Shown here one piece after another: positions 26,658 through 33,820 of a stretch of DNA of 64,000 nucleotides. Source of the DNA: QZLE01 sp033852135 (GTDB lineage: Bacteria; Pseudomonadota; Gammaproteobacteria; QZLD01); contig JAWSVB010000010.1 of NCBI GenBank assembly GCA_033852135.1, forward strand, positions 1 to 64,000. Direction: 5' to 3'. The position numbers and the translations under genes were made by a program. Each line of letters opens with the position of its first letter. The stretch's first letter is position 1. The notes under the pieces are model-generated. The model saw nothing but the letters and a program-made list of their open reading frames with translations, was not told where the DNA came from and ran no database searches.

Positions 26658-27794
26658 ATGAGCGCAACTATTAATAACTGGAAACCGGCATTGTTTAACC
26701 GAATTAATCGATACATAGCTAAAGAGGTCTGTCTTACATGGGTAGGGGTCTCTGTTGTGCTTATCTTGGTTTTGCTGATTAATCGATTGGTGCGCTTTTT
26801 AGGTGATGCCGCCAGTGGTGATATCCCTGCAGATATTGTTTTTACCCTGCTATGGCTTAAGGCAGCAGTTTACCTTCCGCTAATCTTACCGTTTACATTT
26901 TTTCTTGCCGTGATGATGGTTCTCGGGCGCATGTCCCGCGATAATGAGCTGCCAGTTCTACTCGGTTGCGGCGCTGGCCCTGCAATCTTTTATAAATCTT
27001 TCGCAATCATCGCGGTTCCTTTGGGAATCATGATTATGGCGCTCTCTTTTTACGTAGTGCCTTGGGCAACAAATCAGTCGCAAATAGTGCAGATTGAGGC
27101 GCAAAAAAAGGGGCCGTTTGCGGCAATAGAGGCAGGCAGATTCGTCAGTGTTAAAGGGAGAGAAGGGGCGTTTTACGCAGGAAAAATAGATAGTGAAACT
27201 GGTGAGATGCAGGATCTTTTTCTCTATTCCGTTATTAATGATAAAGACACAATAATCCGCTCTAAGACAGCAAAAGTAGAGGATCTACCGGAGCTTGATG
27301 CAAAATATATAGTGTTTTATGACGGTTATCGTTATGAAGGAATAAAAGGGCAACTTGATTGGACCAGTACTAAATTTGCAGCGCATGGGATGCAGATAGC
27401 CAAGAGCAAATCCCCAACCAATTATAACTATACAAAAAGTAAAACATCACCCGAGCTATTTAACTCGATTTTGCCGAAAGACAAAGGGGAGCTGCATTGG
27501 CGTATAGCGATGCCATTTATGTTTGTAGTTCTGGTATTTCTAGTACTGCCATTAAGTAAAGGATCTCCGCGTGAAGGTCGTTTTGGTCGGCTGTTTATCG
27601 GGATAATAGTGTTTTTAGTGTATTTAAAGCTTTTAACCTTTGGGCGTGGAGTGATTGCCAAAGAGTCAATCCCCGCAGTTATGGGGTTATGGTGGATTCA
27701 CGCGATATTTATTGGGCTGGGGTGGTTTCTGTATAAAAAAGCCTTTGCTGTACCCAAAAAAAGGCGCCTTCTAAGGTCAAAGGGGAAGGCTTAA
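26658..27794 (+). CDS. lptF: LPS export ABC transporter permease LptF
   Basis: Inner-membrane permease that, with LptG and LptB, extracts lipopolysaccharide and passes it to LptC. The 378-residue form has three N-terminal membrane helices (about 28-130), a periplasmic jellyroll (about 140-270), and three C-terminal helices. FNRINRYIAKEV and the MPFMFVVLVFLVLPLSKGSPREGR region match LptF. The frame can start at TTG 26637, but the ATG at 26658 is preferred as no good ribosome-binding site supports the TTG; neither start has a strong one. Confidence 0.92.
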   Translation: MSATINNWKPALFNRINRYIAKEVCLTWVGVSVVLILVLLINRLVRFLGDAASGDIPADIVFTLLWLKAAVYLPLILPFTFFLAVMMVLGRMSRDNELPVLLGCGAGPAIFYKSFAIIAVPLGIMIMALSFYVVPWATNQSQIVQIEAQKKGPFAAIEAGRFVSVKGREGAFYAGKIDSETGEMQDLFLYSVINDKDTIIRSKTAKVEDLPELDAKYIVFYDGYRYEGIKGQLDWTSTKFAAHGMQIAKSKSPTNYNYTKSKTSPELFNSILPKDKGELHWRIAMPFMFVVLVFLVLPLSKGSPREGRFGRLFIGIIVFLVYLKLLTFGRGVIAKESIPAVMGLWWIHAIFIGLGWFLYKKAFAVPKKRRLLRSKGKA

Positions 27795-27798
27795 TACT

Positions 27799-28863
27799 AT
27801 GAGAATCCTCGATCGCTACATTGGTAGAACTGTAATCTCTTATGCGCTAGCTTCACTGTTAGTTTTGGTTGTGCTGCAATTGGTGTTCGCATTTATCGAT
27901 GAGATGGGTGATGTTGGTAAAGGGTATTATACCGCAGGATTAGCACTGAAATATGTTTTGTTGACCGCCCCGCGTAGGATCGTAGAATTATTCCCTATAG
28001 CCTCACTTTTAGGTGCCTTGCTAGGTCTTGGTTCAATGGCATCAAGTTCAGAGATAGTGATTATTCGTAGCGCTGGAGTATCTATTGAAAGGATAGTACG
28101 TTCAGTTCTGCATGCGGGGGTAATTCTGATGATACTCTCATTTATAATTGGAGAGCTATTAACCCCAGCTGCGGAACAAATAGCGCACTCAATGCGTGCG
28201 AACGCAGTATCTGGTGATGTTTCTCTGTTTTATAAAAAAGGTTTTTGGGTTAGGGATGGTGAGCGTTTTTTGTTTGTGCGTGATGCGGTAACAGAGGGGC
28301 AGCTGCGAGATGTACACGGAATAGAATTCTCTGATAATGGGCAACTAACCTCTATCTTCAATGCTGAAAATGCCAATTATAAAGATGAAAGTTGGCACCT
28401 AAAACAGTTGTCTAAGTTTGAATATGGCGCTATGGAAAACACCAAGCAGCAGCTTGATACACTACAGATAGATTCGCGTCTGAGTCCAGAGATGTTGCAG
28501 GTGGTAACATCAAGGCCAGAGATGATGTCAGTGTGGCAGATAAAAGAGTACGTAAATTACCTCACCGAAAACCAGCTGGAATCGCAAAACTACAAACTCG
28601 CCTTTTGGGATAAGATCGTTGCACCTATATCAACCCTGGTTATGTTGATGCTGGGGATCCCGTTTGTATTTGGATCGCAACGCAGTACCGGAGCAGGGCA
28701 GAGGCTGATGATAGGGGTTTTGATTGGAATAGGCTTTTTCCTGCTGAATAAAATCTTTGGGACTGCAGGTTTAGTGTATGGGTTTAGTGCGATTGTTTGT
28801 GCGGTTGTGCCGACGCTGTTTTTTGCGGGGTGTGCTGTAATAGGAATCAGGCGCGTTCACTAA
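27799..28863 (+). CDS. lptG: LPS export ABC transporter permease LptG
   Basis: Partner permease of LptF. The 354-residue protein begins MRILDRYIGRTVISYALAS, the usual LptG opening, and has six predicted membrane helices flanking a periplasmic domain (about 125-260). The coupling region ELFPIASLLGALLGLG is clear. It starts four bases after lptF, so the pair is one operon. The stop is followed by a repeat hairpin. Confidence 0.94.
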   Translation: MRILDRYIGRTVISYALASLLVLVVLQLVFAFIDEMGDVGKGYYTAGLALKYVLLTAPRRIVELFPIASLLGALLGLGSMASSSEIVIIRSAGVSIERIVRSVLHAGVILMILSFIIGELLTPAAEQIAHSMRANAVSGDVSLFYKKGFWVRDGERFLFVRDAVTEGQLRDVHGIEFSDNGQLTSIFNAENANYKDESWHLKQLSKFEYGAMENTKQQLDTLQIDSRLSPEMLQVVTSRPEMMSVWQIKEYVNYLTENQLESQNYKLAFWDKIVAPISTLVMLMLGIPFVFGSQRSTGAGQRLMIGVLIGIGFFLLNKIFGTAGLVYGFSAIVCAVVPTLFFAGCAVIGIRRVH

Positions 28864-28875
28864 TTGATTCGGGCC

Positions 28876-28976
28876 TATTTGCCTAAATACTGTGTTGCAG
28901 CTTCTGATTTGCTCGGTCATTTACTAATCGTAAACTCCCTCACAAATCCTTGCTGCGCCTTGTCTTTAGCCAAATA
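28876..28976. repeat. Imperfect 101-bp inverted repeat, dispersed hairpin element, copy 1
   Basis: Nested arms share one centre near 28927: TATTTGCCTAAA (28876-28887) with TTTAGCCAAATA (28965-28976), GCAGC (28897) with GCTGC (28952), GATTTG (28906) with CAAATC (28943), and TTTAC (28920) with GTAAA (28930). It occupies most of the 308-base gap after lptG. Similar ends occur at 42391-42497, so this is a dispersed non-coding repeat of the REP/BIME-like type. Confidence 0.7.
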
Positions 28977-29038
28977 TTCTACGAATCAATGCATTGGTGT
29001 TCATTTTTCCAAATACGGCGTTATATCTCCAGGCATGG

Positions 29039-29064
29039 CTCCTGAGCGTAGCCGAAGGGCCGTT
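29039..29064. repeat. CCTGAGCG-type short repeat
   Basis: CTCCTGAGCGTAGCCGAAGG is a form of the widespread intergenic CCTGAGCGNAGTCGAAGG motif. Related sequences occur at 51051-51068 and, inverted, at 51117-51136. Nothing else was recognised in the remaining gap up to 29172. Confidence 0.45.
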
Positions 29065-29171
29065 ACTTAATAAATAGTTGCCCATCAATTTTTGTTTGAC
29101 TGGTGTTTTCTTGATGATAATGCTGTGACGTAAATAGTCGTAGTAGTATGATCAATATATTGCGTACATGC

Positions 29172-31988
29172 TTAGAATACAGGGTTGGTTTTTCCCCTTT
29201 TAAACAAAACTATATCGTAGTTCTGATTGTTATTTTGAGCTTCATTAATAGCAAATGTGAATGATTCATCATTATTTTGGACAAGTCCGACAGGGGTTGC
29301 ATACTCCTTAAAATTTGAAAAATGAGTCTGTTGATCAACAAACAAATCAGAATTAAACGACATAAATGTCATTCCATTGAAGGAACTGATCGAATGATCT
29401 TGAAATATCCCATAAATAGCACCATTTTCACCTGCGACAATTGGTTCGCCACCATAATATTCATTTTCATTAACAGAGACATAATTCTTAAAAATTGAAC
29501 CATCGTTATTTATTGCAGAAATCGTAACATGTCCTCCAGACCTATGTTGTCCAATAACGGCGAAATGGTTATTTGAAAACTCAATTGCATCACCTGCAGT
29601 AATTTGTAGGTATTCACCGGCATTACTCCATGTCATAGTAGGCTTGAAGTCTGCATCCAATATCTGTAAATACACCCCTGCATCATAAAACTCACCTCCT
29701 TCAATGTTTGCCTTGCCAGAAATTAACAATTTTTCAGTGCTCGTTATCGCAAGTTCTGAAACGGAATATATATTTATATCAGGTATTGTTGGTATATCGA
29801 TAGGATCAGAAACTGATCCATCTATTGTTGATATTTCATGAAGGCAACTGTTTACAATTAAGGCGCAGTTATTACAGTCCCCATCCCCCCATTCTGCACT
29901 TGATGCTAGTATAGTATTATTATATTCAACTATTTGTTCAAAATCATACCGTTCAGAGATGTCGTCAGGCCTATATAGTACCTCCCAAATCTTTTTCCCT
30001 TCCGAATCTAATTTTAGTGCGACAGCTTTATTTGAGTCCCAGTTATTACCAACAGTAATAATTGATCCATCAGACATTTCAATGATATCGTTAAACCTAT
30101 CTCTTCCATAAGCATTAGAAATATATTGCCATACTATTTCTCCCTGATCGTTAACCTTAAATATCCAGTCATCACCATCTTGATCTACTGCTGTAGATAT
30201 CTCTGGTGATTTTGTTGATGCTAATACTATGTAGCCACCAGATATTGAAGATAATATTTGTTTGGCTTTGTCATCTGCTGATCCTCCATAGTATTTAGTA
30301 AAAATGCCAGCCTCAATTTCTTGTGGGTTAGATAAGTCGGATTCTTGCCCTAGTGAATTTGTTCGTTTTAACTGCCATTCGTACTTGCCTAAATTTAATC
30401 CTGAGATTGTTAACGAATTTTCCGTAGTTGTTTCTTCGGTGATTGATTGAGGCTCACTTGAAGGATCTTTCAGATATACCGTATAGGTATTACTATTCCC
30501 CATATCTTCCCAAGAAAGATAAATATCATATTCTGATTCTGAATTTGTTATTTGTGCTTCATTTAATGTTGGTAGCTTTGGTGCCATGACTGAAAATGAT
30601 AGCGGATTTGTCCAAGGCCCCCATTGGAAAATATTCTGCGCTCGAACTCGCCAGTAGTATCTAGTTGTATCCAGATTTGTTGCTGTAATAGATGTCTCTG
30701 TAGTGGTGTATGTAGTCACGTCAGATGAGAAGTTTTGAATTGTACTAACCTGAACCTCATAGTTGCTTGCACCACTTAACGCTTGCCAACTAAGTTGGGT
30801 TTGATTGATTTGATCAAGCTCTGCGCCGTTAGTTGGTGTTGTTTGGATTAGTAACTGCTTAACAGAATCATTAACAGTTACGGATATTAGATTAGAGATA
30901 ACCTGTCCAGCTGTTTCGTTTTCTGCAGTTATCATTAATGAATGTCGGTTATTGTCACCCCAATAATATGGATTCCAATTAAATGTTGATAAGTCATCAA
31001 TATTATCTATTACAGAGACTCCATCAACCAACAGAGATCCTTCAGATAGCGACAGCGATTTAGGGAATAATATACGAATCGTTGTTTCATTTGTAATCGT
31101 TGCTTCATCTGCTGGCGATGTAACAATCATGCCGACTAAGAAACCACCAATATCGGGAACATCAAGTGCAGAACCTGTAGCTGCAATTGAGGTATCAATT
31201 AGGTTTGATTCAATTTGATCTTTATCGAGCTGAGCTTTGGCCTGATTTAGGTTTTCTATATATTCTGTTTGGTCAATCTCACCATTATCAGCAAGATCTG
31301 AAGAAAGGTTGTTTAATAGTAGTGTGAGTTCTGCATCAACAGAAGAAGAGTTTATAGTACTGGCTGTCATGGCATGTTGATATGCAACAGCTGAAAGCGC
31401 AAGTAAGTAATCGTTGTTTTCAATATCGGACCCATCAACATTGTATACACTTAGTGATGTAAAAAGCAGGTCTGTAGGTTTTTCAAGAACAGGGGATAGT
31501 TCCTCTAATAGCTCATTTTGAGCTTGAGAAATAGCTGCAGTGACATTATTTCCTTCAGCCATGAGTGTCAATACTCTGTTGTGAATTAGGTGTGTAAGGA
31601 TATTAACGAAAGCGGCCTGACCTTGTTCAGAAGTAATGTTATAAACTGCTCTTAATGTAAGCTCGCCTGAGGATAATTCACCAGTTATCTCGTTGAGGTG
31701 ATACCCTTGAGCCTGAATCCGTACCGGGCCTGTTTGTATAGGGGTGAAACTAAAGTTGCCTATACTATTTAGTGTTTCAGTCTGAATGTTGCTAGTAGTA
31801 GTTGATCCATTATCATTGAGGTAACTTATTACAACTGAAGAGCCAATAACGAATGGACCTTTTTGAGCAGATCCATCAACTGTAGTAGATTCTTGTGGCG
31901 CCGGACCGCCAGATCCTTCAACGCCACCACCACAGCCAAACAAGCTTATTATGCTTGCAAACAAGATCCCCAAAGTGAAAGTTTTCAT
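29172..31988 (-). CDS. Large lipoprotein with fibronectin-like domains
   Basis: A 938-residue exported protein. The lipobox LFGC at about 16-19 ends a type II signal peptide, followed by a Gly-rich linker. Residues about 35-290 form an N-terminal domain with VDGSAQKGPFVIGSSVVI and an all-helical stretch (ILTHLIHNRVL). Residues about 380-560 hold two fibronectin III-like domains (LSWQALSGASNYEVQVST, then WRVRAQN). The C-terminal 370 residues contain repeated beta-strand motifs around DGSIITVGNNW, suggesting a beta-propeller with several blades. It lies 24 bases after the DUF6502 gene, on the same strand. No enzymatic motif was found; ligand binding or adhesion at the cell surface is inference. 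Confidence 0.75.
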   Translation of the reverse strand: MKTFTLGILFASIISLFGCGGGVEGSGGPAPQESTTVDGSAQKGPFVIGSSVVISYLNDNGSTTTSNIQTETLNSIGNFSFTPIQTGPVRIQAQGYHLNEITGELSSGELTLRAVYNITSEQGQAAFVNILTHLIHNRVLTLMAEGNNVTAAISQAQNELLEELSPVLEKPTDLLFTSLSVYNVDGSDIENNDYLLALSAVAYQHAMTASTINSSSVDAELTLLLNNLSSDLADNGEIDQTEYIENLNQAKAQLDKDQIESNLIDTSIAATGSALDVPDIGGFLVGMIVTSPADEATITNETTIRILFPKSLSLSEGSLLVDGVSVIDNIDDLSTFNWNPYYWGDNNRHSLMITAENETAGQVISNLISVTVNDSVKQLLIQTTPTNGAELDQINQTQLSWQALSGASNYEVQVSTIQNFSSDVTTYTTTETSITATNLDTTRYYWRVRAQNIFQWGPWTNPLSFSVMAPKLPTLNEAQITNSESEYDIYLSWEDMGNSNTYTVYLKDPSSEPQSITEETTTENSLTISGLNLGKYEWQLKRTNSLGQESDLSNPQEIEAGIFTKYYGGSADDKAKQILSSISGGYIVLASTKSPEISTAVDQDGDDWIFKVNDQGEIVWQYISNAYGRDRFNDIIEMSDGSIITVGNNWDSNKAVALKLDSEGKKIWEVLYRPDDISERYDFEQIVEYNNTILASSAEWGDGDCNNCALIVNSCLHEISTIDGSVSDPIDIPTIPDINIYSVSELAITSTEKLLISGKANIEGGEFYDAGVYLQILDADFKPTMTWSNAGEYLQITAGDAIEFSNNHFAVIGQHRSGGHVTISAINNDGSIFKNYVSVNENEYYGGEPIVAGENGAIYGIFQDHSISSFNGMTFMSFNSDLFVDQQTHFSNFKEYATPVGLVQNNDESFTFAINEAQNNNQNYDIVLFKRGKTNPVF

Positions 31989-32012
31989 CTTATTCTCCTG
32001 ATATAAATTTCT

Positions 32013-32804
32013 TTAATTTTCAAAATAGTAAATCCCTAAACCAATACGGTTTTGCCCGTCACCTTTTACGGTTGGCGTAACATCTCGATCATGCTGGGCA
32101 AGCCATTCATTTAATAGTTCAAGAAGCTCCATAGAACGCTCTGTTGAGATTTGTTTGAATTGTTTGACTGCATCATCGGGAATGTTGTCGTATGTAACAC
32201 TCAATTGAAATCTGCTTTCTTCACCGTTCTGCTCAAGGTTATGATCAATCGTTGTCAATAAGTCGCTTGCAGCTTGACTTGCAACAGTAAGTTTCTTTTT
32301 TATATCCTCATGAGGAATGTTTACCGTATTTAATAAGCGAACCTGACTGTTTGGGAGAATCTCTACCAGTCCCAACCGAACCATCTCATCTAATATTGCT
32401 CTGGGGGGGGTGTCGGCTCCGTAGCGGTTAACAAGATCAGCAAAACTAGGTTTCGAGCCTCTTTTGGGAATGTTAATGGGGTTGCCTGAAGAGTCTATGT
32501 AATCTGGGTCAATCACCCAACTACTGATAATGCGTGTTGATGAGTTCTTCTCTTTCTTTTGTTTTAATTCAGCCAATGGTTCATTTTTTATGCGCAACAC
32601 TTCTTTGCGGTGTATGCCAGTTAGAACTGAAATTCTAGAGTTCGTCTGTTTTTTATTTTCAAGTGTAAAGTCGTTTTCTGCGACATCAACATATACGTGC
32701 TTTAAAACATTTGATAACTCAGAATATGAAATGTCATGCTTTATCATGATTCTAACTAAAGGCTTTAAAATAGTAATTGCGATTTTATATATTGTATTTT
32801 TCAT
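32013..32804 (-). CDS. DUF6502 family protein
   Basis: A 263-residue soluble protein. The N-terminus (LKPLVRIMIKHDISYSELSN) followed by SRISVLTGIHRKEVLRI looks like a winged-helix or helix-turn-helix region, as in DUF6502 proteins. A second part includes FADLVNRYGADTPPRAILDE and a helical C-terminus. It is upstream of, and probably co-transcribed with, the 938-residue lipoprotein gene. Repeated TTCCCCATAT boxes lie just before its start; a DNA-binding autoregulator is a reasonable inference, not shown. Confidence 0.7.
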   Translation of the reverse strand: MKNTIYKIAITILKPLVRIMIKHDISYSELSNVLKHVYVDVAENDFTLENKKQTNSRISVLTGIHRKEVLRIKNEPLAELKQKKEKNSSTRIISSWVIDPDYIDSSGNPINIPKRGSKPSFADLVNRYGADTPPRAILDEMVRLGLVEILPNSQVRLLNTVNIPHEDIKKKLTVASQAASDLLTTIDHNLEQNGEESRFQLSVTYDNIPDDAVKQFKQISTERSMELLELLNEWLAQHDRDVTPTVKGDGQNRIGLGIYYFEN

Positions 32805-32846
32805 TAACCCCTTTCCCGCAATATTTGAAAGGTAATACTAATAAAA

Positions 32847-32913
32847 AATTCCCCATATTTGAAATTCTCATTAATAAGAAATTCCCCATATAAATATGGG
32901 GAAAATTCCCCAT
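32847..32913 (-). promoter_or_regulatory. Repeated TTCCCCAT boxes upstream of the DUF6502 gene
   Basis: AATTCCCCATAT occurs at 32847-32858 and 32880-32891, and AATTCCCCAT at 32904-32913; an inverted copy ATATGGGG lies at 32894-32901. The last two form a near palindrome ATGGGGAA-AA-TTCCCCAT (32896-32913). The cluster lies about 45-110 bases before the DUF6502 start, the right place for an operator array. Confidence 0.6.
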
Positions 32914-33207
32914 GTCTGCAGCTGACTTTATCAGCCCCAAAAAAAGAATGCAATGATAAATTTGTTTTTAGTGAAAAATGAGGTGGCTTGATGGGTTGTT
33001 AGAACCAATGTAAATGGCCTTAATCTGGATAGTAATCTGATAGCTTACGACTAAAAATAATGACTCATACTAAAGTACGATTGCCCCAGGTCTAAAAATA
33101 TCATCTAATTAACTTTCCTAAATATATATTTAAGTATGAAGCATTAGGCACGGATGCTTATATTTTGTAGTGTAATTATTAGGGGCGGAGTAGCACTGGT
33201 GGAGTCG

Positions 33208-33345
33208 ATGAAAAATAAAAAAGATATTAATGGGGTTTCTGAATTGGTCTCAGGGTTTGGATCTGCTTTGTTGACAAGGGCCAAGAGTGAGGTTGGTTTG
33301 GTACCGGTTATTTTAGTTATTGGTATTGTTGTTTTATTCAAATAA
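33208..33345 (+). CDS. Putative small membrane protein (45 residues)
   Basis: An ATG at 33208 preceded by GGTGGAG (33199-33205) opens a 45-residue frame with a Lys-rich start (MKNKKDINGVSELVSG) and one hydrophobic C-terminal helix (VGLVPVILVIGIVVLF). A strong intrinsic terminator begins 30 bases after the stop, which supports a real short transcript. The frame is open from 33154, but those extra residues lack a ribosome-binding site. This could also be a non-coding RNA gene that happens to be open. Function unknown. Confidence 0.45.
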   Translation: MKNKKDINGVSELVSGFGSALLTRAKSEVGLVPVILVIGIVVLFK

Positions 33346-33374
33346 CTATCTATAAATTAACTAATTTCTAGATA

Positions 33375-33411
33375 AAAACCAACGATGTCTGAATCGTTGG
33401 TTTTGTTTTTT
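33375..33411 (+). terminator. Strong intrinsic terminator after the small ORF
   Basis: AAAACCAACGAT (33375-33386) pairs perfectly with ATCGTTGGTTTT (33393-33404) around GTCTGA, followed by G and seven T. It ends a transcript coming from the 33154-33345 region. Confidence 0.88.
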
Positions 33412-33437
33412 TATCTTAGTTATCTTAGTTATCTTAG
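33411..33437. repeat. Three tandem copies of TTATCTTAG
   Basis: The 9-bp unit TTATCTTAG is repeated three times exactly, immediately after the terminator T run. The rest of the gap from 33438 to about 33700 is AT-rich, and I see no gene in it. Confidence 0.7.
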
Positions 33438-33707
33438 GTGCTGTCATTACTATATTATAAATTAATAGTTCTTCTTGAATTGCCTCCATTCTTCTGTTTT
33501 TTAACTTTTATTAAAAATGACTTTTATATGTGTCTGCAACATGTTGTTAATTTATGACATAGTTTGAGATATAAAGGAAAAATAAATTTGTTGCTGCAAT
33601 GCAAAATACTGATTTTCTTATGTTTTTATTAGCTATTGATGCGTAAAGAAAAAATAAGATTGTTGTATGCGGTATGAATTGATTTGTTGGGTGGTGGTTG
33701 ATAAAAG

Positions 33708-33744
33708 GTGAATTAGTTCACGCAATAATTGCGAAATGGTTCAC
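33708..33744 (+). promoter_or_regulatory. Cluster of small inverted repeats upstream of the second esterase gene
   Basis: GTGAATTAGTTCAC (33708-33721) is an inverted repeat of GTGAA/TTCAC; CGCAATAATTGCG (33721-33733) is a perfect palindrome with one central base; GTTCAC recurs at 33739-33744, 23 bases from its first occurrence. The cluster lies about 80-110 bases before the esterase start at 33821 and may be an operator. Confidence 0.4.
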
Positions 33745-33820
33745 AGTTTGTGGTAGCATATGAAATCAGGTTTTAAATGTAAATTGCAACGTTAAGTTGC
33801 CCTTATATGGGAATATTAGA

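Noticed and set aside
28864..29070. Plus-strand 68-residue open frame after lptG
   Set aside because: It runs through the dispersed hairpin repeat; composition is not protein-like and no ribosome-binding site is present.
33144..33341. Minus-strand open frame opposite the small membrane-protein ORF
   Set aside because: It has no ribosome-binding site, and the strong terminator is oriented for the plus strand.
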